A stretch of 64,000 nucleotides of DNA from Dermatophagoides farinae (lineage: Eukaryota; Arthropoda; Arachnida; Sarcoptiformes; Pyroglyphidae): the NCBI RefSeq assembly GCF_024713945.1, contig NC_134678.1:3844001-3908000 (forward strand). The letters are read 5' to 3'. The notes under the pieces were generated by a model, which saw nothing but the letters and a program-made list of their open reading frames with translations, ran no database searches and was not told where the DNA came from. A program made the position numbers and the translations under genes. This document shows positions 36,462 to 46,430 of this stretch, piece after piece. Positions within the stretch are counted from its first letter, which is position 1, and every line of letters starts with the position of its first letter.

Positions 36462-37362
36462 GGTGGTGGTGGTCACTCAAGTTGACTATAACTTGATTTA
36501 CTTTGCACCCTAGGTTCGTGGTTAGCAATTTTAAATTTAGTATTTTTTTTTTGGAATGAAGGGCCCAAATCAACAATAAGACAAAGATAATGTGTGTGGA
36601 CAACGAAACAATTTGATCGACAAACACAAAAACACAAGCGACAAAAGAAAAAAACTTGAACCAATACGAGTAAAACCAGACAGTGACAGACAACCACACA
36701 CACACACTCATACTCTGTCGGTTAATGCGTACGCGCATTCAGTTTTACCCTGTTTTCTCAATTTCATCATTACAAATCATTTTTATCATTTACCCTACAG
36801 TATACAGTTGGACCTCGTTTAATGATGGTAATCTGTTCCATCATTAAATGATCATCGGCAACAGATTAACAGGTTAATTATGATTCAATCAACTCGACTT
36901 TGTCGGATTAATGACTATGACTAATTAATGTTTGGTCATAAATCAGCCATCTCCATTTGACCGATCATCGATAACCTTGGTACCACTGTACATTCTATAT
37001 ATGAATATACTGCTTTCGGTTTGTAATTGCTGCTGTTGTGTTAACTTGGATCAAATGGTAAAATAAACAAGGCTAGTCTTTGGTGCTGCTTCGCCTCCGT
37101 TGTTGTCCACTGCTCCACTCTTTCACACTCGGTCGCTGTAGCAGCGGCTATTATTGATGGTGATGACAACACCTTCGAAAATCGGTGTTGCGTCGAAATC
37201 GCTTAATTCGTCGATTCGACTCATTTAGAGCGCGCGAAAATATCCATTTCGAATAAATTGAATGATGAATTTAATTTATCTTTCGATTGCTGCCATTATG
37301 ATGAAACAAATGGAATTTTAATACAATTTCTGACTGACTAGGTAGATGTAGACGAAATTGCT
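36462..37362. promoter_or_regulatory. UBE2E promoter region and crossveinless-2 3' flank
   Basis: About 900 bp without a supported gene. It holds the UBE2E 5' flank, a short pogo-like MITE (36805-36988) and, at about 37080-37220, a GC-richer patch with a 7-bp stem hairpin (CAACACC...GGTGTTG, 37168-37190). A (CA)n tract lies at about 36694-36710. Confidence 0.45.
36805..36988. mobile_element. Short non-autonomous DNA transposon, pogo/Tigger-like MITE
   Basis: A 184 bp block starting CAGTTGGACCTCGTTTAATG and ending, on the opposite strand, CAGTGGTACCAAGGTTATCG. TA dinucleotides flank both ends (36803-36804, 36989-36990). CAG-initial inverted ends with a CAGTnGnACC core and TA target sites are typical of pogo/Tigger elements of the Tc1/mariner superfamily. 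An inner inverted repeat (TAATGATGG...CCATCATTA) makes a short hairpin near the left end. No coding capacity. Single copy in the window, so family copy number is unknown. Confidence 0.6.
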
Positions 37363-39822
37363 TTACAAATAGGTATAAATCGGACACATCACTTCCGGTA
37401 TGCATAGACCATTATGCCATCGCCGATTACCGATGCATTCACACCTTGGTATGCATTTGTTGCACTTTAATGAGCTCATTTCATTTTGTTTGAATTGATG
37501 TGGACAAGTTTTTCGTCCACATTCATTGCCACAAAAATTAAATTCCGAACCTGTTGGGCATTTTAGGGCTATAATTTACAAACAAGATTATTAAACAAGA
37601 TAAGATTATTAATAAGAAATTAACTCACATTTGCACATGGGAATTCGCAGCTCAGATGATTCAGAAATTCGGTCAATACCAATCGAAGTCATGTGGCAAT
37701 AATCCAAAAAATGTTGCATGGCATAGCAAAGACATTGACGGTCATCTCCATGATCACCGTAACAATGGCACACCTGTCGCAAACACTGCTCGTACGCTTT
37801 CCTCAACTCTTTCGGTCGACATTGCAACTGCTGTTTATTCCTTCGCATGATTCGATCACAAAACCGACGAACAGAATCCCTTAGTTGTGGCTGACAACTT
37901 TGTTTTAAGAAAGATTCCCCTTGTTGATGATTTTTTAACGATTTCGCCCATTTCTTTTGACAGCCTTTAGTGATATCTTTTGGTTGATGTTCATCATTTG
38001 ATGGATCACCATTGAAATCACCACATAAACCACAAATATGTCCTCGAAAACGGCTCTTCAAGTGAATTTCAACTGACCGATTAGGTTGCCAATATATATT
38101 GATACCGATTAGAGCATGTAGAAGAATATGGTTCTTTTCTTTATTTTTTACAATCGAGAATTGACCCATATGAATGTAAGGAAGTTGAGCCGGTTTGTGG
38201 TTCACACGAATCCGACATACTGTTTCATGATGGCTCAATAGAATTCGAGTTTCTCCTACACGTAGCAGTAGCGAGGCTCCACGATACTTAACCGATTCAT
38301 TGCGTCGTTCAGAATATCTATGCATAAGATGCAATGAAAAACGACGATTTTCATGACAATCCTTGGCTAGTACACGATTGCAGAGACGACCATTTCCTAT
38401 TTTTATGTCATCATCATGGTTATTAAATCTGTAATTGTAACCATCAAAAGTAGTCACGTTGTTCCATGAATCGTTTATAATACAATGACCATCATCATCA
38501 TCATTAGGAACACATGTCTGTTCACCGTTTTGTTTGACTTGATGATGTCCATGGGGGCACACCAGATTTACGACCGATCGTGTAGTGCATGGCACTTTTT
38601 TATTCATTGTATCCGTGCATTGTATGGATTTGTTTGCGTTGTCTTTTATGATTTTTTCTTCCATCATGGTGGTTGTTGTATCATTGCCAGTCAAACATGA
38701 TCTTTGATGACAAATATTGGTTCCATTCTTTTGAGTAACATAAACTATGTTATTATTATAGGTTGATCATTAATGTGGATGTAAACAAACCTTGCATACA
38801 CAATCAGTGCATGAATCATAGGTAAATGCTTGTAAATGTTCAAATCGTCTTTCACCCATAACACAGGAACTATTGACCGATCGTATAACTTGCGCGATTT
38901 TGGGTGGTCGGCAAATTGGACAACAAGAATCAGGTTTCGATTTTCTGATCCATTCAGAACGTGGACAATGCAACACTGGACAAACATGGTGGTGACAAAT
39001 CATCTGTCCCTTGAAGCAATAACATCGTATACAAGATTCTTTCTGATTACCCTGTACTGATGAGGGTAGTGGATCAACTTCATGGCCATCGGGTATATTA
39101 CGTGGACAAACATTGCATGATGGACAACATTGTCCAAGAAATCGTATAGGACGATCACATGGAACATGACATTTAATTCGTGATGAAATTATCGTACCAT
39201 TCTATGAAAAAAGAGAAAAAAAGTTTTGTCATGAATAACATTCCTTATTTGTTCCATTCCATTCCTCATTCCTAACAAAAAGCAAAATACTTACATGACA
39301 TTGGTATGATTGACATATATGATGATCCTGAAAAATTTGTCCATTCGCAATAGTTCGGTCGCCGATTCTAGGAGTATCGATAACATTAATTAGTTGTTGA
39401 CTGTTTTAATGGGCAACAAATTACCTGCAAGTTAGACAAACTTTTCGGGTGCAACATACGGACTCTGTCCAGTTTGATGGTTGATTCAGTTGCATGGGGT
39501 GGTGACCATAGTGATAACATTCATTGTCATTATCCGCTAAAGGCAACAATGACGTTGTACAAGCAGTGCTATTGCGATCATAACGGTAGCATTCGATCAC
39601 CGAATTACGACACATGCATACAATACAGGGATCCGTCATCCGAATGAAAGGTATCTCAACGATTTGACCTTCCTGATTACAGCCAATTCGATTACCGATA
39701 AGTAATGTTTGACTGTTGCTTTCATTATTAGATATGAATGCTGTATTGCACAATAGGTAAGCGATAATTATCAATGTCAATGAAAATGAAAATGATGTTT
39801 TCTCAACTACCATCGTCGTCAT
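37363..39822 (-). CDS. cv-2: Crossveinless-2 / BMPER-like BMP-binding protein
   Basis: Five exons: 39425-39822, 39295-39367, 38791-39201, 37629-38727, 37363-37568; 728 residues. A signal peptide (about 10-30, LTLIIIAYLLCNTAFI) leads several von Willebrand C (chordin-like) modules with paired CxxCxC and CCPxC patterns (DPCIVCMCRNSVIEC, FLGQCCPSCNVCPRN, ESCIRCYCFKGQMICHHHVC, DSCCPICRPPK). A von Willebrand D domain follows (about 390-640: TTFDGYNYRF, HICGLCGDFNGDPSND), then a C8-type Cys block and a TIL domain (about 665-725). This order is that of Cv-2/BMPER, a secreted protein that binds BMPs, chordin and heparan sulfate and tunes BMP signalling. The GDPH site that is normally cut in the VWD domain is not visible. 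MTTMVV is the first in-frame start. Confidence 0.9.
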
Positions 39823-40446
39823 GGCTAAACTAATTTCTTATTCACACAACCAATCTCAATAGCAATGGTATTTGCTGTCTATGATGACTGCTGATGGTTA
39901 AAAGCGAAAGTTTACCTGAACCAATTGAACTGACGAATGAATAAATCAAGCAGGTACGCTCGAAACAGGTCGTCGTCGATCAGACCGCATAGCTCATCCA
40001 ATTATCATCTCTCTGTCTGACAAAGTGACCACTGAGCTCACAGCCTAGAACACACACAGACACACACACACACACACATACTCAATAGATTGATCATATA
40101 TTATTGTAGTCGATGACCAAAATAATCATGATCATCGACGAAGGAATGTACCGCCAGCCAATCCAAACCGAAAAGCAATCGACCTTGGTTGCTTACGAGG
40201 CTAATTATCGATCTGATAGGGGTGGTCCATAAACTCATGTCTGTTTGCCACATTTGTGGTTTTAGTCGCAACCATCGTCATTCTCAAAAAATTCCTATCG
40301 TCAGTTTAAGGTAAGTTTTAAATTACGGGAATGAAAAAAAAAAATTTTTTATTCATCAACCAAATTATAGAAATACATAGAGAAAAATAAAAAAAATAGA
40401 CAAAGAAAGATTTTGGTCTATAGTCGATGCATTTCTCATAATGAAA
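39823..40446. other. Spacer cv-2 - DAP1
   Basis: About 620 bp without a supported gene, holding the cv-2 promoter and DAP1 3' UTR. It has a (CA)n microsatellite at about 40049-40080 and an A/T-only run near 40325-40350. Confidence 0.45.
40049..40080. repeat. (CA)n microsatellite
   Basis: About 30 bp of nearly pure CA repeat with one G interruption. Confidence 0.8.
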
Positions 40447-40942
40447 TCATTTTTTTGGTTGATGTATGAAATGATTGGATTTATTCAACGGACGACATTC
40501 ATTTGTTGGCATTGGCTTCTTATCATGATATGCCCGTACTGAATCTGCTGGAAAATCTTCATTGCCCTACTCAAGTTGATAAATTGATTATGTTATGCCT
40601 AGACAATTTGAATAAAGGATTAGTAAGAACTTACACGAACTGGTGCTCCCGATACGCTCATAATCATAGGTTTCGGTGGTGATTCTGGCATTGCATGTTC
40701 ATCATCATCATCATCATCATTATTATCCTTACTACCCTGGATTTTTACAGCATTTGGCTTTTCCGTTGGCAATTTATGTTGAGTAATCCGTACTCCGCCA
40801 GACACTTTCACTGTTTCCAGGGAGTATACTCAATGACATTGGAAAATGACATAGTTCACAACGACAAACACTACTCACCAGCTGGTGGATGGCCAGCTTT
40901 TAGCACAGAATGATTTGTTTCTGGATCGTTTGCGTCCGACAT
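40447..40942 (-). CDS. DAP1: Death-associated protein 1 (DAP1) homolog
   Basis: Three exons: 40879-40942, 40635-40810, 40447-40566; 119 residues (human 102). Matches DAP1 in order: KAGHPPAVKVSGGVRITQ near residue 15, then an Asp-rich insert, SPPKPMIMSVSGAPVR (human SPPKPTVFISGV), DFPADSVRAYHDKKP and the end FIHQPKK. DAP1 is a small, unfolded, Pro-rich protein; in vertebrates it is an mTOR substrate that restrains autophagy, and more recent work links it to dormant ribosomes in eggs. The SPPKP site is the likely mTOR phosphorylation region. ATG 40942 follows a short 5' flank and is the first in frame. Confidence 0.9.
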
Positions 40943-41290
40943 GATAGAAAAATAATAATCACGTATAGTAACCTGAAGCTAATGAAAATCACTCGACAAA
41001 TGCACGACGCACTAGTTTCAGCAGACGTGTCACAAAAATCCACACAGTAAATTTTGAGATATTACCAATACATGCATGCATGCATGCATGTGTCTTTACG
41101 TGAGACTGGAATTTGATAATTGAGCCACAAAAACGCATAGCACGCCATCTTTGGACGCCTGTACAACCGAATCAATAAAAAAAATTTAACAGGTTTTTTT
41201 TAAATTTAATATATAATAGATAATAGAACACACACATATCAATGACAAGAAAAATGATGCCCGAATAAAATTTCTCTTTTCTATCTTAAG
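40943..41290. other. Spacer DAP1-TMX2 with a (CATG)n tract
   Basis: About 350 bp without a supported gene: DAP1 promoter and TMX2 3' UTR. A perfect (CATG)n run of about 20 bp lies at 41071-41090; being self-complementary it could fold into a hairpin. Confidence 0.45.
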
Positions 41291-42311
41291 CTATTTGTTC
41301 TTTTTATTTTCGTTCATAGAACCGGCCACTGTCGTCAATGGATTGTTTCGACATTGTTTATAGATTTGGTCCAAATCATATTCCATCACCACATTGTCCT
41401 ACAATAATAAAATCATAACCTTTTCATTTGGTTTTGTAATGAATATTCAATATACTAACGAATGTAAAGGCAAAATTAACTAATTTGCCTTTCTCATTGA
41501 CCAATGGACGTCGCATAGTTTCATGACCATTCATGAATAATATAACTGTAGGTAATTGTTTACTCAAAGTCGAAATGTTAATTCTGTATTTAGTGGCTGT
41601 ATCCGGGTTACGGGCCAGATCAACTTTCGCAAAACGTAAATTGTCCAATGAATATTTGTTAGACAATTCGGCGAAAACATTAGCAAAGTCGACGCAAGGT
41701 GGTGACCAAGCGGCATAAAGTTCAACTAGCCAAACTACTCGCTTGTCCCTGCCAATTTCTTCTTCAAGATCTTCACCCTTCATGTAGGCAATGTTTTCCG
41801 GTCCTTGGTAAGTAGGTTCAGGTAACAATAACATTTGCACTGTGTGGTTGATTAAATAATGAAATAGATATGATCATCAAACACATCATAAATGAACAAT
41901 GCGACTTACAGAGGCAGCAGCAACCGAAAACGATTCCGTAAAGAGGACCAGCGTTAAAATAGAGTAGAATATTACCAAGCTTCATGAGCATGCAGGCCGA
42001 TGACAAGTACGGCAGAAAAGTGACGTTGCCCTGTTTACGCGTTCGAAACATAATTATAACGATGGTAAAGAAAAGAATTTCTGTATCGCGCTATATTCAA
42101 ATATTATTATGAATCATGATCAATCAGTCAATGGAAATGGATAATAACAAAAACTTACATGTTCTAGCTGACATTCTTTGAACAGATAATTGCAAAACGG
42201 TGGTACCAATTTGAGCACAAGGAACGAAAAGGCCAATAAAATGTTGACCAGGTAATGCGGATGACATACCTTATGTAAATCACGAGTATTGATGATCGCC
42301 ATTCTGATCAT
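41291..42311 (-). CDS. TMX2: Thioredoxin-related transmembrane protein 2 (TMX2)
   Basis: Four exons: 42159-42311, 41910-42090, 41460-41839, 41291-41398; 273 residues (human 296). Three N-terminal membrane segments (YLVNILLAFSFLVLKLVPPF; TEILFFTIVIIMF; YFNAGPLYGIVFGCCCL) lead to a thioredoxin-like domain (about 130-245; RDKRVVWLVELYAAWSPPC, FAKVDLARNPDTATKYRI, TLSKQLPTVILFMNGHE). The redox motif is SPPC, so one cysteine only; vertebrate TMX2 also lacks a CxxC pair (SNDC), so it is probably not a normal oxidoreductase. The end KKNK is a dilysine ER retrieval signal. TMX2 sits at mitochondria-associated ER membranes. ATG 42311 is first; 42302 is an in-frame alternative that aligns with the human start. 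Confidence 0.92.
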
Positions 42312-43162
42312 CTGTTCATATAATCCTGGAGTTGGTTTACGATGCTTAGTATTTGACTTAATCAAGTAAAAACAAAAATCCACTTAGTCATCGAACAAAT
42401 GAAAAATGATTTTGCATGTAATATATGACACTAAATAAGCCCGTCATCCATTTATATTGATTATATTAATCAAGGCTCCCGAAATCAGGCGAAAAGCACG
42501 CATCAAATCATAACAAACTTGGGTCATCATTATACACTGTTACATCGGAAAGAACTCACTTTTTCACTCATAATAATTATCCCAAATATCCGGCTTGAAT
42601 CGGATCCTAAAAAATTCTTATTTAAAAGATACGAGCATAGTTTTACATATTTTATTTGTAAAGAAACTTTAAGTCATTTTTTATACTATTCTTATTTCTG
42701 GTTCTTATTCTTTATTAGCTCCTAAGTTTTATATATCGCGGGTTAAGCGCGTTTTTACAAACAAATGCTACTGTGTGCGTTGTATCGGCTCATAAATACG
42801 GCGTTTGAATTATAAGTATTTTATTATGAAAAATCTTGTCTACTTTCAACAGTTTGTCATCACAGAGATATTGCTATGTAATTGATTGCATTGCCGAATC
42901 AACAAAACCGGATTGCCCATAATATCTACTCGCGTTGTTGTTACTTTTAGGTTTGTTGACCATTTTCTCGAATAATGATGATAAGCTTTCATGGCAAGTC
43001 TCTTTCTTTTTTTCTGTATGCCTTTTTTGCTTATTATGTTTGCATTGGTGTCATAATCGTGGTGTTCCACTGTCGCCCAATCATCGCCACATCGATTCAT
43101 GTGTGTGTGTGTGTCTAATGAGTTTGAATTTGCTGATTATTGGCAGATCTCTATAGTTCAGA
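42312..43162. promoter_or_regulatory. Divergent 5' flanks of TMX2 and the NUDT18-like gene
   Basis: An 850 bp head-to-head spacer with no supported gene. A (GT)n tract of about 14 bp lies at 43099-43112. Open frames on both strands are short and unlike known proteins. Confidence 0.4.
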
Positions 43163-44409
43163 ATGTGTTCGTCATCAATCGAAACAATGGATTCACAAAT
43201 CAACAAAATTGAGGCCATTCTAAATGGAACAATCATCGACAATTCCGATAAAGAGTTCTTACAGGTAGACTATTCACTCGGACAGCAGAACGATGAATCA
43301 AGTAAGTTGATCTTGCTAACATAGCTTACTATCATATGCAATTTTTTCCATTCATAGATGCCCGTGGAATTGATGCTAAAGTTTCCAATGAATTTGGTCC
43401 CAAGATCGGCCTGAATGTAACGTTCATCGTCACGGCGGTTATTTTCAATGAACGGCAAGAAGTACTCATGATACAGGAAGCCCGATCAACATGCTCAGGA
43501 AGTTGGTATCTACCTGCAGGTCGTGTTCAACCAAAAGAATTGCTTGAGACTGCCATTGAACGTGCCGTACTAGCAGAATCTGGCCTTTGTTTCCAACCAA
43601 TCTCTGTGATCAAAGTAGAATCATCGCATGGAAATTGGTTTCGTTTTGTCTACATAGGACGTATCACTGGTGGTCAGTTGAAGACCGTTTCGAAAGCAGA
43701 CGAACAATCGCTCCAAGCCTGTTACGTAGATGATGCTGGTCATCTATCGTTACGATCTCGAGACTGCCTTCCATTGATCGAATTTGCTCGTGATTACTAT
43801 CGTAATGGCCAATCATGGCACTCGCCCCAATTGATTTGTCGACGCTACATTCCCAATCTCTACATGCGATTGGTGATAGCATCCTGGGACCAACAAATGT
43901 AAGCCTCCTCTCTCCATTCACTACTGTTTATTATTTCATGTTTAATGTTTCTCTTTGTTTTTCATAGTGGTAAACATCGAATTCTCATTGCACATTCTTT
44001 GTCACCACATTTACCAATCTGTCAGCTTAATCCCACTCGAAGCGTATATTCTACATTAAAACGCTTCATGCAGGTATATGAAAGAGATTCACTTCAGAGA
44101 CTAAGAATTTAACGCTGACTTGACTATTGTTTGTCTTGGCAGTATTTATTTGGCGGCAATGACGGCATACCGAGCAATTCGGCAGTTCCACCGCATAAAC
44201 CACTGGGATTAATGGCTATCGAGCATGATTTTGCCGACCATACTGATCAATACGATGGTCTATGTCTAACGCTGTTAGTTCATTGTAAACATTCGGATTC
44301 ACCTCTACACAGTGGATTCACATGGACTATTCTGAGCGTCACGGGCGAACAACTTTTAGTTGACAAATTGTCTTCCCGATTCAAAACCATAGCTCATTCA
44401 GTGCTTTGA
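43163..44409 (+). CDS. NUDT18-like Nudix protein with degenerate Nudix box
   Basis: Four exons: 43163-43301, 43358-43898, 43968-44073, 44143-44409; 350 residues (human NUDT18 323). The Nudix fold is clear: VTFIVTAVIFNERQEVLMIQ, EARSTCSGSWYLPAGRVQP, then the box. NUDT18 specifics are present too: SSHGNWFRFVYIGRITGGQL, SKADEQSLQACYV, and a C-terminal region with GLCLTLLVHC. NUDT18 (MTH3) hydrolyses 8-oxo-dGDP and 8-oxo-GDP to monophosphates. In the Nudix box GX5EX7REUXEEXGU, the helix reads ERAVLAESGL: the Glu after Arg and the first Glu of the EE pair are both Ala. These residues bind the catalytic metal, so activity is doubtful. Start at 43163; an in-frame ATG at 43187 is an alternative. Confidence 0.88.
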
Positions 44410-44570
44410 AGCAACACTTGGCCATATTTTAAACCACAATGGAATAATAATTAAAACAAGGAAACATAATTAATAATTGATAATTAATTGATAATGTAAT
44501 GATGATAATGATAATTTGTTAGATAACTAAATTTGAAAGAACATCCGTGGGTGGGTCAATCATCTGCTAA
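44410..44570. other. Convergent 3' flanks of the NUDT18-like gene and CYP18A1
   Basis: A 161 bp tail-to-tail spacer, AT-rich with TAATTGATAA repeats. Nothing else seen. Confidence 0.4.
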
Positions 44571-46430
44571 TCATTTGAGAATAGAACCATTTGACCTATC
44601 GACGAGAGAAACTTTAAATGGCTTGGGCGCCATCGATGCCGAAACGATGCTAGCAACTTCGGGTGGTTGTTCACCATCAGGAATTTTGAGGTGAAATTGT
44701 TGCAACAAACTGGTTAGAAAAAGAAACACCTCCATCTTGGTCAGTATATCGCCTAGACACATTCGTCGACCTAGTTTGATTTCAAATGAATAATAATTCA
44801 AAGACAATTGAAAGGACAACTTTAAGGCAACTTTTTCAAAGTATGGCTTACCAACAGAAAACGGAATAAAATATTCCGGCCTATATACACGGCCATTGCT
44901 GAGGAAACGGTCCGGGTTAAATTCTTCTGGATTCTCCCAGAGTTCAGGATCCATGTTGATCGCATACAGGTTTGGCAGAATGTGTGTCGTAGCTGGTATT
45001 GAGTATCCGGCCAACGAAGAATCTCTAATTGATTACAAGTGATTTAAAAGTATTATTATTATTATATTATTATATTATATTATATTATTAAAGCTGTGAA
45101 CAGATAAAATCGCTACTTACTCCAAAGTGCTGTGAGTATTACCCAAAGCGACAATGTTACTACGGCGAAGCACCTCCCAAAATGTAGCTTCCGTGTACGG
45201 CATGTGTTCGATATCGCCCAACTGTGCCTCATTACTCTGGCCAATTACCTGGTCAATTTCCGCTTGGATGTGTCGTTGAACGTTCGGGTTGAGCATCAAG
45301 AAAAGAACTGCCCATTCTATCGTGCTGGTGACATTCTCAAGTCCAGCGCTGAATATGTCGTTCATGACCTGTATAAGTTGCTTTTCTGAAAAAAAAGAAT
45401 CTTGTCCAGATTCTTTTATCCGGTCATGCTGAACTAAGTAGGCATCTACAAAGTCGCGAATATGATCTGGATCCAATGTCTGACGGTGTTCCTCGACAAT
45501 TTCGTGAAAATATCCACTGGTTTCGTCGCGGTTACTTTGCATTTTTCGATAAGCATAGTTGACCAGTGGTACAAATCGAAACAAGGGAAAAAAGTTAACA
45601 GGCATGGCTATAGCAAATAAACGAAATCCTTCCTCCATTAATTCTATGATTCGGCGGAATTTACGATCCGAACTCTTGAACGTCATGCTCATCAATAGTG
45701 ATCCTATCACATTAGACGCTGCACAGGCTAGATATGGCCGAATATGTATCGATGACTGCTGACTGCATGTGCTTTTGAGATCATTGAGAAATATCTTCAC
45801 TTGAGACTATAGAGTAAACAAAAACAGCGGAAAATTAAGTATTTCTAGTCTAATCGAGTAATCTAATCACTTACTCTTATTTTAAGTTCCAAACAATCGC
45901 GTCCCAATATCATGCTTTTGGCTCCCAATTTTCGAAGGACAGAATGTAAGAAAGCCCGTTGTTCTTTCCACAATGCGCCATCAGTGTTGACGATACCTGT
46001 GTGTGTGCGTGTGCATGAAAACTGTGAGCCAACAGTAGTTGAAAAATCAGTCATAGATAAACTTACCATAGCCTTGGAGAATACGCGTCAATTCAGTGTC
46101 TGGTCTACCGGAAAATACTGGTTGACGAAATGCTTCTTTGATTATTCTGGCATCGTTGATGACAACGACGCGTTTAGTTCCAAGATAAATCTGATATATG
46201 GAGCCATATTTCTTGCCTAGTTCAGTAAGGCGTAAATGGAAATCATGGCCAACAAACGGAAGATAGCCCAGTATTGGCATACCATACGGGCCTGGTGGAA
46301 GTGGTAAGCGATTTTTTGTGGTACTGTGCGACCAATAAAGTTTGCTCACTAAACAAACAATCAGCGTGATGAGTGATATTCGTATCACGACCAAAGGGCA
46401 AACATTGTCGACAATCAGATCAAAGATCAT
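44571..46430 (-). CDS. Cyp18a1: Cytochrome P450 CYP18A1, ecdysteroid 26-hydroxylase
   Basis: Five exons: 46067-46430, 45875-45996, 45121-45806, 44852-45024, 44571-44770; 514 residues. Clan-2 P450 layout: N-terminal membrane anchor (VVIRISLITLIVCLVSKLYW), Pro hinge LPLPPGPYGMPILGYLPFVG, I-helix FSAGLENVTSTIEW, K-helix EVLR, FNPDRF and the heme loop FSVGRRMCLGDIL with the axial Cys. It matches CYP18A1 rather than CYP306A1 in FSGRPDTELTRILQGYGI, ASNVIGSLLMSMTF, RIIELMEEGFRLF, HIRDFVDAYL and EVLRRSNIVALGNTHS. CYP18A1 inactivates 20-hydroxyecdysone by 26-hydroxylation at the ER and helps end the moulting pulse. An intron here carries an ATT microsatellite (45047-45090). The large gene-free 5' flank fits tight hormonal control. 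Subfamily call is from memory of the fly protein. Confidence 0.88.
45047..45090. repeat. (ATT/TATAT)n microsatellite in a CYP18A1 intron
   Basis: About 44 bp of nearly pure ATT and TATAT repeats within the 96-nt intron between exons 3 and 4. Confidence 0.8.

Noticed and set aside
36818-36848. Hairpin TAATGATGG...CCATCATTA read as an operator or terminator
   Set aside because: It lies inside the CAG-ended MITE-like element and is better explained as part of it.
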